From the NCBI GenBank assembly GCA_903909815.1, contig CAIVXG010000047.1, positions 38,092 through 102,091 on the forward strand: a stretch of 64,000 nt of DNA, in the 5' to 3' direction. The translations under genes and the position numbers were made by a program. Under the pieces are notes generated by a model. It saw only the letters and a program-made list of their open reading frames with translations, was not told the origin of the DNA and searched no databases. This document shows, one piece after another, positions 24,943-33,828 of the stretch (the stretch's first letter is position 1; each line of letters starts with the position of its first letter). The DNA is from an uncultured beta proteobacterium. Lineage in GTDB: Bacteria > Pseudomonadota > Gammaproteobacteria > Burkholderiales > Burkholderiaceae_C.

Positions 24943-26412
24943 TCACACCCCCGTTGGCGTTCGCGAGCGAGGCGGACGCAACCGCCACGCGACCACACCC
25001 GCCAGCGCGCAGGTCGCGGCCAGCAGCAAAAAGGCTTCGTTGAACGCCTGCAGTCGCTGCACTGAGAGCGCCGCCAGCTTGAGCGAATCGCCATGCGCTG
25101 CAATGCGCCATTCCAGCACAATGCCGCACAGACTCACGCCCAACGCGCCGCCGAGCACGCGCATGAAGTTGGACAGACTGGCGGCCTGCGACACCAGGTC
25201 GGTGCTGACGGCGCGCATGGTACTGAAGTGCATCGCCGGCAGGATCAGCCCCAGACCGATGCGACCCACCAGCGCCCAGATCGCAAGCCAGGTCCAGACG
25301 CTGTCCAGGCCCAGGCTCGGCATCAGCGCCATGGAGGCGGTGAGCAGCGCAAAGCCCAGGCTGGCCAAGGGCAGGTGCGGAGCGTGGTCCAGCACGCGCC
25401 CGACCACGCCGATGGTGATGGCCAGCGCCAAGCCTGCGGGCAACAGCATCCACCCGGCCTGGGCCGCCGACATGCCCAGAGCCAGTTGCATATACACCGG
25501 CAGCAAGTAGGTGGAACCGAACAGCGCCACGCCATAGAGAAACGCCACGATGCAGCCCACGGCAAAACGTCGGTTGCGAAACAGGTCCAGACGCACCAAG
25601 GGCTCGACCTGGAAATGCGTCCGCTTCCGCAGCAGGTGGTATTGCCACGCCACAAAGCCCGTCAACGTCAACGCCGATGTTGCCAGCAACAGCGATGCCA
25701 CCGACACGCTGCCGTTGCGCCATTGCACCAGCGCATTGAGCAGGCACACGACCCCGACCGAGCCCAGCAGCAAGCCGCGCCAGTCCAGGCGCGAGTCGTC
25801 ACGTGTGGCTTCGCAGGTTCTGGCCGGAACGAAGCGGCGCGCCATCCACAGCGACGCGAGACAAAACGGAACCACCATGAAAAACACGGAGCGCCAGCCA
25901 AAAGAGTGCACCAACACGCCCCCCACCGTGGGCCCCATGGCCGAGGCCAGCACCACGCCCATGCCGAAAAACCCTGTGGCGCGCCCCTGCTCCTGCGAGG
26001 CGAAGACGTACAGGATGATGATGGCCGGGATCGGCTGCATCACGCCTGCGGCCAGACCCTGCGCCACGCGCGCCGCCAGCACCCCGTAGAACTCGTTGGA
26101 CAGACCTCCAGCCAGGCCACCGGCCAGCAATAACCACAGCGCCAGCGTGTAGGTGCGGCGGTAGCCAAAACGCTGAAGCAGCCAGGGCGTGGTCAGCATC
26201 GACACCGTCATCGCCAGCATGAAGCCCGAGCCCACCCATTGCGCGCGTTCCTGCCCCAGGCCGAACTCGCGGCTCATGTCGGGAATGGCGACGTTGATGA
26301 TGGTGGACGACATGATCGAGGCCATGGTGCCCACCATCACCGCCAACAGCAACAGCCAGCGATAGCGTGCGCCGAAGCGCACCTGAAGCGCCGGCAGATC
26401 AGTGGTGTGCAT
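24943..26412 (-). CDS. MFS multidrug exporter, DHA2 (14-TM) family
   Basis: A 489-residue protein with about 14 hydrophobic segments. It shows the DHA2/EmrB features IMSSTIINVAIPDMSREFGL in TM1, motif A-like LLQRFGYRRTYTLAL, and motif C-like FFGMGVVLASAMGPTVGGVLV in TM5. It exports hydrophobic or cationic compounds using the proton gradient. It heads a minus-strand group with the amidotransferase, MipA-like and PglL genes, and is divergent from the CoA-transferase. No dedicated regulator is adjacent. Confidence 0.9.
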   Translation of the reverse strand: MHTTDLPALQVRFGARYRWLLLLAVMVGTMASIMSSTIINVAIPDMSREFGLGQERAQWVGSGFMLAMTVSMLTTPWLLQRFGYRRTYTLALWLLLAGGLAGGLSNEFYGVLAARVAQGLAAGVMQPIPAIIILYVFASQEQGRATGFFGMGVVLASAMGPTVGGVLVHSFGWRSVFFMVVPFCLASLWMARRFVPARTCEATRDDSRLDWRGLLLGSVGVVCLLNALVQWRNGSVSVASLLLATSALTLTGFVAWQYHLLRKRTHFQVEPLVRLDLFRNRRFAVGCIVAFLYGVALFGSTYLLPVYMQLALGMSAAQAGWMLLPAGLALAITIGVVGRVLDHAPHLPLASLGFALLTASMALMPSLGLDSVWTWLAIWALVGRIGLGLILPAMHFSTMRAVSTDLVSQAASLSNFMRVLGGALGVSLCGIVLEWRIAAHGDSLKLAALSVQRLQAFNEAFLLLAATCALAGVVAWRLRPPRSRTPTGV

Positions 26413-26523
26413 CGGGTGCGCGGCCGATCAAAGCACAATTGGAAGTCTTCATCACGTATAAGTTTCAGGTGGCATGTGTGCCATTTTCACGCATGATATG
26501 GGCCTCAAGCGAAAGGCCATCCC

Positions 26524-28164
26524 ATGCACAGCCACCTTTCTGAAAACGCTGGCAACAAGGCGCGGCACAACAAGGTCGTGAGTGCGGCCGAAGCGGTGCG
26601 CTTGATCCACGACGGCGACACGCTGGCCACGGGTGGTTTCGTCGGGATCGGCTTTGCCGAAAGCATCGCGGTCGCGCTGGAGCAGCGCTTCCTCGACGCA
26701 CAGCAGCAAACCGGCGTGGGCGCGCCGCGCGACCTGACGCTGGTCTACGCCGCGGGCCAGGGCGACGGCAAGAAGCGGGGGCTGAATCACCTGGGACATG
26801 CGGGCATGGTAAAGCGTGTGATCGGCGGACACTGGGGACTGGTGCCCGAACTGCAAAAGCTGGCGGTGAACAACGAGATCGAGGCCTACAACCTGCCGCA
26901 GGGCGTGATCTCGCACCTGTTTCGCGACATCGCGGCGGGCAAGCCCGGCACGCTCACGCACGTGGGCCTGGACACCTTCGTCGATCCGCGCTTTGGCGGT
27001 GGCAAAGTCAATGCGTGTACCACCGAGGAGCTGGTGCAGTTGCTGACGATCGACGGCCGGGAATATCTGCTCTACAAGACGTTCCCGATCTCGGTGGGCA
27101 TCATCCGCGCCAGCACCGCTGACCCCGACGGCAACCTCACAATGGAGCGCGAGGCACTCACACTGGAAGTGCTGGCGATTGCCATGGCCGCGCACAACTC
27201 TGGCGGCATCGTGATCGCTCAGGTGGAGCGCATCGCCGAACGCGGCAGCTTGCATTCGCGCCAGGTGAAAGTGCCTGGCGTGCTGGTGGATGCGGTAGTG
27301 GTGGCGACCGACCCGGCGCAGCACATGCAGACCTTCTCGGACCAGTACAACCCGGCCTATTCTGGGGAGATCCGCGTGCCCATGGAAAGCCTGAGCGCGA
27401 TGCCGCTGTGCGAGCGCAAGGTGATGGCGCGGCGCGCGGCGTTGGAGCTGCGCGCCCATGCCGTGGTGAACCTGGGGATCGGCATGCCCGAGGGCGTGGC
27501 CAGCGTCGCCGCCGAAGAAGAGATCATCGACTTGCTCACGCTCACGACCGAGCCCGGCGTCATCGGTGGCATCCCGGCCAGCGGCCTGAGCTTTGGCGCG
27601 GCCGTGAACACCCAGGCCATCATCGACCAGCCGAGCCAGTTCGATTTTTACGACGGCGGCGGACTCGACATCGCCGTGCTCGGCCTGGCGCAGGCCGATG
27701 CCCAGGGCAATCTGAACGTGAGCAAATTCGGATCGCACCTGGCCGGTGCCGGCGGCTTCATCAACATCAGCCAGAACGCCAAGACCGTGGTATTCGTCGG
27801 CACGTTCACGGCGGGCAGTTTGCAGGTGCAGATTTCAAACGGCAGCTTGCGCGTCGTGCATGAGGGCCACACGCACAAGTTTGTGCAGGCGGTGGAGCAC
27901 CGCACGTTCAGCGGTCGCGAAGCGCGCAAGCGTGGCCAGCGCGTGCTCTACGTCACCGAGCGCTGCGTGTTCCAGCTGATTGCCTCTGGACTGGAACTGA
28001 TCGAGATCGCGCCCGGCATCGAGCTGGAGCGCGACGTACTGGCGCACATGGACTTCGCTCCGTCCGTCAGTGCGCAACTCCGGCTCATGGACGCAGCGCT
28101 GTTTCGCGCCGAACCCATGGGATTGCGCGCGCGGCTGGAAGCGGGAAGAGCGTCGCGGCGTTAG
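26524..28164 (+). CDS. family I acyl-CoA:acetate/3-ketoacid CoA-transferase (YdiF-like)
   Basis: A 546-residue fused alpha-beta CoA-transferase. The alpha half includes [20 protein letters not shown] and FVGIGFAES with glycine-rich CoA contacts, and the beta half includes [15 protein letters not shown] and [15 protein letters not shown], whose Glu is the expected covalent thioester residue. The YdiF-type enzyme moves CoA between short-chain acyl-CoAs and acids. Upstream spacing to the divergent MFS gene is 111 bp. A 14-mer GATCAAAGCACAAT in that spacer recurs before the next gene and may be a shared promoter element. Confidence 0.9.
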   Translation: MHSHLSENAGNKARHNKVVSAAEAVRLIHDGDTLATGGFVGIGFAESIAVALEQRFLDAQQQTGVGAPRDLTLVYAAGQGDGKKRGLNHLGHAGMVKRVIGGHWGLVPELQKLAVNNEIEAYNLPQGVISHLFRDIAAGKPGTLTHVGLDTFVDPRFGGGKVNACTTEELVQLLTIDGREYLLYKTFPISVGIIRASTADPDGNLTMEREALTLEVLAIAMAAHNSGGIVIAQVERIAERGSLHSRQVKVPGVLVDAVVVATDPAQHMQTFSDQYNPAYSGEIRVPMESLSAMPLCERKVMARRAALELRAHAVVNLGIGMPEGVASVAAEEEIIDLLTLTTEPGVIGGIPASGLSFGAAVNTQAIIDQPSQFDFYDGGGLDIAVLGLAQADAQGNLNVSKFGSHLAGAGGFINISQNAKTVVFVGTFTAGSLQVQISNGSLRVVHEGHTHKFVQAVEHRTFSGREARKRGQRVLYVTERCVFQLIASGLELIEIAPGIELERDVLAHMDFAPSVSAQLRLMDAALFRAEPMGLRARLEAGRASRR

Positions 28165-28209
28165 CGACCGGATCAAAGCACAATAGCCGCTTTACCCCCC
28201 ATCCTTTGC

Positions 28210-28788
28210 ATGCCTCAACTCCTTAGCGTCCAGATCGGCCAAGCGCGGCGGGTGCATATCGACGGCCGTTCCATCCTGACGGCCATTCACAAGCAGCCAG
28301 TGGCGGGCCCGGCTGCCATCGTGCCCTTGGGCCTGGTCGGCGACGAGCAGGCCGACTTGTCGGTGCACGGCGGCCTGGACAAGGCCGTCTACGCCTACCC
28401 CAGTGAGCATTACGCCTTCTGGCGCGCAGCCCGCGCCCAGGCCGGCGTCAGCGCCATTGACGATGCCCTGCCCTGGGGCTCGGTCGGCGAGAACCTGACG
28501 CTGCAAGGCCTGCTGGAAACCGACGTCTGGGTTGGCGACGTGCTCCGATTTTCACACTGCACGTTGCGCGTGACGCAGCCACGCGAGCCCTGCTACAAGT
28601 TCAATGCTGCCATGGGTTACAGCGGCGCGGCCAAGGCCATGGCGCAGCGCGGCTGCTGCGGCTTCTATCTGGCACTGGAGCAGCCCGGACACCTGAGCGC
28701 GGGCGAACCCTTCGCGCTGCTGGCCGGGCCGCGACGGCTGGGAATTCCCGAGGCTTTCAACGCCAAGATGTTCAAGCACCTGCGTTGA
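28210..28788 (+). CDS. MOSC-domain protein (YiiM-like)
   Basis: A 192-residue MOSC protein. It has the motifs VGDEQADLSVHGGLDKAVYAYP and GSVGENLT and the putative cofactor-sulfur cysteine in REPCYKFNAAMGYSG. MOSC domains carry a conserved Cys that handles sulfur or binds the molybdenum cofactor; YiiM relatives reduce N-hydroxylated base analogues. It lies 45 bp after the CoA-transferase stop with its own promoter-like GATCAAAGCACAAT stretch. It is convergent with the hexosaminidase gene. Confidence 0.9.
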   Translation: MPQLLSVQIGQARRVHIDGRSILTAIHKQPVAGPAAIVPLGLVGDEQADLSVHGGLDKAVYAYPSEHYAFWRAARAQAGVSAIDDALPWGSVGENLTLQGLLETDVWVGDVLRFSHCTLRVTQPREPCYKFNAAMGYSGAAKAMAQRGCCGFYLALEQPGHLSAGEPFALLAGPRRLGIPEAFNAKMFKHLR

Positions 28789-28813
28789 CACCGAGGCCGT
28801 TGGCCGTCCGGTG
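28789..28813. terminator. hairpin between convergent genes
   Basis: CACCG (28789-28793) pairs with CGGTG (28809-28813) and an inner GGCC/GGCC pair extends the stem. It lies directly behind the MOSC stop and before the end of the convergent hexosaminidase gene. There is no T-run, so function as an intrinsic terminator is uncertain. Confidence 0.3.
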
Positions 28814-28827
28814 CGAGCATCGAGCCG

Positions 28828-31398
28828 TCAAGGATTCTCAACGCGCGAGGCCCGGCTCTGACGACCTGATCGGTTGAACGCCGCCACGCGAATCACCCCT
28901 TGGGCCGTGATCGGCCCGGCCACCAGCGCGCTGCGCGCGTCGGGTTCGCTGCCGTCGCTGGTAAAGCGCAAAGCAAAGCCGGGGAGCTGCTGGTTGACAT
29001 GCACTTTTCCATCGATGATTTGCAGCCCGGGCGGCGCGATGCGGTACTGCACGCCGGGGAGCTGGGCGTCGAGTTGCGGCAGTACGCGTTTGCCCAACTG
29101 GTTCACAAACACCGACCAGTCGGCGTCGTGCAGTTGACTGGCCCGGGCTGCATCATGCTGCTGCGTCCACGCCGGGTCCGGGGCCCAGGCGCGCTCGGCC
29201 AGGGCCAGCATGCGCGGCATCAAAAGGTAGTCCATGAGAGCGCGCGAACGCACGGTTTCGCTGAACAACACGCCTTCCATACCGACGATCTGGCGCTGGC
29301 CGTAGTCGGTCAGGCCATCCATGCCGGGCTTGGGCGTGGCGTCGGTGGTTGACTTGCGCGTGGAGTCAAATGGGATGAAGTCAAACACCGTGTCCAGGTC
29401 GGTGTAGGCGGCCCAGTTCACGCCCGGCTCATCCGGGTTCTTGTTGTACGCCATGTCGAAATACAAATTCGTGGCCGGCGCCAGAATCGTCTGGTAGCCC
29501 GCGTTCGCCATGCGGTAGGCGAGGTCTTCGGCGTCGTCCAGGTTGTTCCAGACGTAGAGCCTGAAGTGGCTGTGCGTGAAGACAGGGTTCGGGATCAGCT
29601 TGTTCTCGCCGCGCAGCTTGACCTTGCGCGCACCCAGCTCCTCCCAGCCCGACGCATACAGGCCATGGCGCGTCAGCATCTGATTCACGCGACCGTAAAA
29701 ATGGTCCCAGACCTCGGTCGTGGAGACCAGCTTTTCGCGCTCCATCAAGGCGCGCGTTGCGGGGGATTTTTCCCAGGCGCCGTTGGGCAATTCATCCGCG
29801 CCGACGTGAATGGTGTTGAGCTTCACCCCCGCCTGTTTGTGCAGCGCCACTACCTGATCGAGCACGCGCTGGATGAAGGCATAGGTCGAAGGGAGACCCG
29901 GATTCATCACGTGGTCAGTGTAGAGCTGGGGCGAGCGGTAAATCGACTTGTCTTCCAGATCATTCAGCAGGTACTGGGCCGCATCCTTGCGTCCCGCTTT
30001 TTGCAGCTTGAGGTAGCGGCCTTCCATGGACTTGACAGCAGCGCGTGCATGGCCCGGCATCTCGATTTCGGGGATGACTTCGATGTGGAGTGAGGCCGCG
30101 TATTTGACGATGTCGATGTAGTCGGCGGCGCTGTAGAAGCCGCTGCCATAGGCGTCGTTCACGTCGGGGCCGGAGCCGTAGGCCGGCGGCAGAAACTCGT
30201 GCCCATCGAGCGTATGACCGCGGCGCGCGCCCACGCTCGTGAGTTCGGGCAGGCCCGGAATTTCCAGGCGCCAGCCTTCATCGTCGGTCAAGTGAAAGTG
30301 AAACTTGTTGAGCTTGTAGCGTGCCATCAAATCGAGCAGACGCAGCACCGTGGCCTTGGACTGGAAGTTGCGCGCCACGTCGAGTTGCACGCCGCGGTAC
30401 CCAAAGCGCGGGACATCGCTGATGTGCAAGGCAGGCAGCGTCAGCCCCTGCTGCGGCTGCGGCTGTGGCTGCAATGGCAGCAACTGACGCAGCGAGCGCA
30501 GTCCCAGCGCCACGCCGGCGGCCGAGTTGCCGGTGAGCGTGATGCCCGCCGCCGGATCGATATTCAGCTCGTAGGCTTCGCCAGATGTCTGACCCGCGAT
30601 GGCTGCAACGGCCAGCTTCATGCCCGGCGCCGTGGCGTCTGTCTTTGAGGAGGCGAAAAAGGGCTTGAGCAGGGCCGTGGCCAGCGCGACTTGCGCCTTC
30701 ACGTTCGCGGCGCCGATGACCGTCGGCAGCGAAGTCCAGTGCAACTCGCCATTGCCGCGCTCGAACTTCTGCGGTGTCGGGAACACCGGTGGCAGTGCGT
30801 CTTCGGCCACGTCGGCGATGTTGGCGTTGCGTTTGAATTGCCCCTGCGCCGTGACGATGGGCATGGGGTCGCTGGGGCCGTGGTCCCATTGTTCGGGGCG
30901 TGTGAAGGGAGCCAGCGTGTAGTCGCTGATCGCGTGGCCTACGCCCGGTGCGTCGTCATAAACGATGTAGGGTCCGGTGGGCCCCTTGGCCGTCTTGGTC
31001 ATGACCTCGGGATGGAAGAACGACAGGTGTGTGCTCTGCCCCGAAGCCAAGGACTTGAATCCAGCCACGGGGCGCAAGCGGTACCAGGTGCCGCTCACAC
31101 GCTCCATCACGAACGGTCCTTCGACCTCCTTCAGGTCCACGCCGGCGACGCAGTTGAAGTAGATGGCCCAACCCTGCCCCGCCAGCGCCTTGTCGGCCTT
31201 GCTGGTGAGCGTGAACGACGACCAGGAGCGGCCCTCGGGGTTGTCGGGGGTGAACACGTTGCGCTGCACTTCCCAGCGCAGTTGCAGTTGCGCAGCAGCT
31301 GCGCTTGGTGGCGTCGCAGTTTGTGCCAACGCGCTGGCAGCCTGGAACAGCATGGCTACCAGAATGGATAGGGCTGCGCCCCAGATTCGTGTCAACAT
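28828..31398 (-). CDS. beta-N-acetylhexosaminidase, GH20 (chitobiase)
   Basis: An 856-residue secreted enzyme. A signal peptide (MLTRIWGAALSILVAMLFQA, cleavage near ALA) is followed by an N-terminal carbohydrate-binding/CHB_HEX part (about 40-200), a GH20b domain, the GH20 barrel (from about 350; FGYRGVQLDVARNFQSK) and a C-terminal Ig-like tail. The catalytic pair is D535-E536 in HVGADELPNG. It cleaves terminal GlcNAc from chitobiose and chitooligosaccharides in the periplasm or outside, supplying GlcNAc to the PTS permease encoded upstream in transcript order. The start at 31398 is chosen for the signal peptide; the frame runs further upstream without similarity. Confidence 0.93.
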   Translation of the reverse strand: MLTRIWGAALSILVAMLFQAASALAQTATPPSAAAAQLQLRWEVQRNVFTPDNPEGRSWSSFTLTSKADKALAGQGWAIYFNCVAGVDLKEVEGPFVMERVSGTWYRLRPVAGFKSLASGQSTHLSFFHPEVMTKTAKGPTGPYIVYDDAPGVGHAISDYTLAPFTRPEQWDHGPSDPMPIVTAQGQFKRNANIADVAEDALPPVFPTPQKFERGNGELHWTSLPTVIGAANVKAQVALATALLKPFFASSKTDATAPGMKLAVAAIAGQTSGEAYELNIDPAAGITLTGNSAAGVALGLRSLRQLLPLQPQPQPQQGLTLPALHISDVPRFGYRGVQLDVARNFQSKATVLRLLDLMARYKLNKFHFHLTDDEGWRLEIPGLPELTSVGARRGHTLDGHEFLPPAYGSGPDVNDAYGSGFYSAADYIDIVKYAASLHIEVIPEIEMPGHARAAVKSMEGRYLKLQKAGRKDAAQYLLNDLEDKSIYRSPQLYTDHVMNPGLPSTYAFIQRVLDQVVALHKQAGVKLNTIHVGADELPNGAWEKSPATRALMEREKLVSTTEVWDHFYGRVNQMLTRHGLYASGWEELGARKVKLRGENKLIPNPVFTHSHFRLYVWNNLDDAEDLAYRMANAGYQTILAPATNLYFDMAYNKNPDEPGVNWAAYTDLDTVFDFIPFDSTRKSTTDATPKPGMDGLTDYGQRQIVGMEGVLFSETVRSRALMDYLLMPRMLALAERAWAPDPAWTQQHDAARASQLHDADWSVFVNQLGKRVLPQLDAQLPGVQYRIAPPGLQIIDGKVHVNQQLPGFALRFTSDGSEPDARSALVAGPITAQGVIRVAAFNRSGRQSRASRVENP

Positions 31399-31505
31399 CG
31401 ACGCCCCTTGCAATGAATATTTCGATGACTCAAGTTCGTCACGGCGAGGCGCCTGATTGCGGCCACGCAAACTGCATACGTCCCATGAACCGGCACACTC
31501 CCAGC

Positions 31506-31585
31506 CGTCACAGCGAGCGTGGCGATCCATGTTTACCCGGTGCACCCGCATGGACTACCGCATCGCTGCGCTCCTCGCAGTGACG
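31506..31585. repeat. REP-like palindromic element, copy 1
   Basis: A CGTCACAGCGAG arm at 31506-31517 is mirrored by CTCGCAGTGACG ending at 31585, with inner ATCCATG/CATGGA pairing. The sequence is a diverged version of the elements at 33669 and 50531. It lies in the spacer between the hexosaminidase start and the nagE stop. Confidence 0.6.
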
Positions 31586-31596
31586 TCAGGGAGATC

Positions 31597-33591
31597 TCAG
31601 GGTTTCTTGAACCGGTACAGCACGGTCTTGCCCGCTTCCACCGTGCCGCTGGCCACATGCGTCAGCGCCCCGAACTCATCGGCGTTGGAGAGCACGACCG
31701 GGCTGATGGTGGAGACGGCGTTGGCGCCCAGGTAATCGAGATCCAGTTCCAGCACCGGATCGCCCGCATTCACATCGGCGCCGGCCTGCGCCAGGCGCTT
31801 GAAGCCCTGGCCACCGAGTTTGACCGTTTCAATGCCGATGTGCACGATGATTTCGGCACCTGAGTCGGTCACCATGGCAAAGGCGTGATTCGTGTTGAAG
31901 ATGCTTACCAGCTTACCAGCGCAGGGCGCGACCACCAGCCGACCGGTGGGCCGAATGGCCACGCCATCGCCCACGGCCTTGCTCGCGAAGGCGGCGTCGG
32001 GCACGTCTTGCAGCGCCACCACTACGCCACTCACGGGCGCCAGCATCACGGTTTCGTCCGGCGACTCGGCCGCAGCAACGGGTGCGGGTGCAGGCGCAGT
32101 CACCTGCGGCGACGCAACCAAGCCGGCCAGCTGCTGGCGCAGCGAATCGGCAATGAGCTCGGCCTTGGGGCCGACCACAATCTGCACGTTCTGCTGATTG
32201 AGTTTGATGACGCCGCTGGCGCCCAGGCTTTTTGCACCGGCCATATTCACCAGGTCCGCGTCGTTCACGGTCAGGCGCAGGCGCGTGATACAGGCGTCCA
32301 CGTTCACCACATTGGCCGCGCCGCCAATGACGCCGATGTAGGCTTGGGCCAGTTCAGCCGTGCTGCCTGGCGCCGTCGCAGCAGGGGCGAGGGCAAGCTC
32401 GCCCTCCTCGTCTTCGCGACCCGGTGTTTTCAGATTCAAGGCGTTGATCGCAGTACGAAAGACAAGGTAGTAGATGCCGAAGAACGCTGCGCCCTGCACG
32501 ATCAGCATGGTCCAGTGATTGGCCAGCGGGTTGCGCGACGACAGCACCATGTCGACCATGCCGGCGCTGAAACCAAAGCCCGAAATCCAGTGCATGGAGG
32601 CTGCGATGTAGACCGAGAGCCCCGTCAGAAAGGCGTGCAGCACGTACAACAATGGCGCCACGAACATGAAGGAGAATTCCAGTGGCTCGGTGACACCAGT
32701 GAAGAACGAGGCGAAGCCCGCGGCGATCATGATCGAGGCCACGCGCGCCTTGTTTTCCGCCTTTGACGTGTGGTAAATCGCCAGCGCTGCGCCGGGCAAA
32801 CCGAACATCATGATCGGGAAGAAACCGGCCTGGTACATGCCCGTCACGCCCAGCACCGCTTTGCCCTCGGTCAGCGATTTCGCGCCACCCAGGAAGTTGG
32901 GGATGTCGTTGATGCCGGCCACGTCAAACCAGAATACCGAGTTCAGTGCGTGGTGCAAGCCGATGGGAATCAGCAGACGATTGAAGAAGGCGTAGATGCC
33001 CGCACCGACAGGACCCAGGTCCTTGATGCTCATACCGAATGCCACCAGGCCGTTGTAGATCACGGGCCAGACCGCCATCAACACGAAGGCCACGAAAATC
33101 ATGATGAACGAGGTCACGATCGGCACCAGTCGACGACCACTGAAGAACGCCAGCGCCTTGTGCAGTTCCACCCGGCTGAAGCGGTTGTACAACTCCGCTG
33201 CGATCACGCCGCTCAGGATGCCGACAAACTGGTTGTGGATCTTGCCAAAGGCCTTGGGCACCTGGTCCAGTGGGATGCCCTGAATTTGCGACACCGCGCC
33301 CGGCGACAACAGGCTGGTCAGCACGTAGTAGCCCACCAGGCCCGCGAGCGCCGCCGCGCCATCCTTGTCCCTGGACATGCCGTAGGCCACGCCCACCGCG
33401 AACAGGATCGACATGTTGTCGATGATGGCGGCACCGGCCTTGATCAGCAGCGCTGCCGTCGCACTGCCTGTGCCCCAGCCCGTGGGGTCGATCCAGTAGC
33501 CGATGCCCATCATGATGGCCGCTGCCGGAAGCGTTGCCACCGGCACCATCAATGCGCGGCCGATTTTTTGCAGATAACCCAAGATATTCAC
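31597..33591 (-). CDS. nagE: PTS N-acetylglucosamine permease EIICBA
   Basis: A 664-residue three-domain PTS permease in the order EIIC (about 1-385, MNILGYLQKIGRALMVPVATLP, then ALHHALNSVFWFD-like GLHHALNSVFWF), EIIB (about 405-490, phosphocysteine C434 in VDACITRLRL) and EIIA (about 515-660, phosphohistidine H584 in VHIGIETVKL). It imports and phosphorylates N-acetylglucosamine to GlcNAc-6-phosphate. All three phosphorylation sites are intact. It sits 237 bp after the HPr-EI gene, the spacer being occupied by a REP-like element. Confidence 0.95.
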   Translation of the reverse strand: MNILGYLQKIGRALMVPVATLPAAAIMMGIGYWIDPTGWGTGSATAALLIKAGAAIIDNMSILFAVGVAYGMSRDKDGAAALAGLVGYYVLTSLLSPGAVSQIQGIPLDQVPKAFGKIHNQFVGILSGVIAAELYNRFSRVELHKALAFFSGRRLVPIVTSFIMIFVAFVLMAVWPVIYNGLVAFGMSIKDLGPVGAGIYAFFNRLLIPIGLHHALNSVFWFDVAGINDIPNFLGGAKSLTEGKAVLGVTGMYQAGFFPIMMFGLPGAALAIYHTSKAENKARVASIMIAAGFASFFTGVTEPLEFSFMFVAPLLYVLHAFLTGLSVYIAASMHWISGFGFSAGMVDMVLSSRNPLANHWTMLIVQGAAFFGIYYLVFRTAINALNLKTPGREDEEGELALAPAATAPGSTAELAQAYIGVIGGAANVVNVDACITRLRLTVNDADLVNMAGAKSLGASGVIKLNQQNVQIVVGPKAELIADSLRQQLAGLVASPQVTAPAPAPVAAAESPDETVMLAPVSGVVVALQDVPDAAFASKAVGDGVAIRPTGRLVVAPCAGKLVSIFNTNHAFAMVTDSGAEIIVHIGIETVKLGGQGFKRLAQAGADVNAGDPVLELDLDYLGANAVSTISPVVLSNADEFGALTHVASGTVEAGKTVLYRFKKP

Positions 33592-33668
33592 GGTTCGTCT
33601 CCTGTTTCAAATTTTCCGCTATCCCGTCATTGCCAGCGCAACGACGCATCAATCCTTGACTACCCCAT

Positions 33669-33753
33669 CGTCATTGCGAGGCCGTAGGCCGTAGCAATCC
33701 ATCTCGGCAAACCACCAGAATGCATGGATTGCCACGCTACGCTCGCAATGACG
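33669..33753. repeat. REP-like palindromic element, copy 2
   Basis: Arms CGTCATTGCGAG (33669-33680) and CTCGCAATGACG (33742-33753) are perfect inverse complements, with an inner GCAATCCAT/ATGGATTGC pair (33694-33702 and 33724-33732). Related fragments continue on both sides (33629-33658 and 33770-33820). It fills most of the spacer between the HPr-EI and nagE genes. Confidence 0.75.
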
Positions 33754-33828
33754 AATCAGGGGTACATGGCGCGCCTGCCGTTTCGGTCCGCCGAAACAAT
33801 CCACGCGCAATGACGACGCGCTGTGTCG

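Noticed and set aside
26452..27738. Minus-strand open frame of 428 codons opposite the CoA-transferase
   Set aside because: Shadow; the plus-strand gene has both CoA-transferase halves intact.
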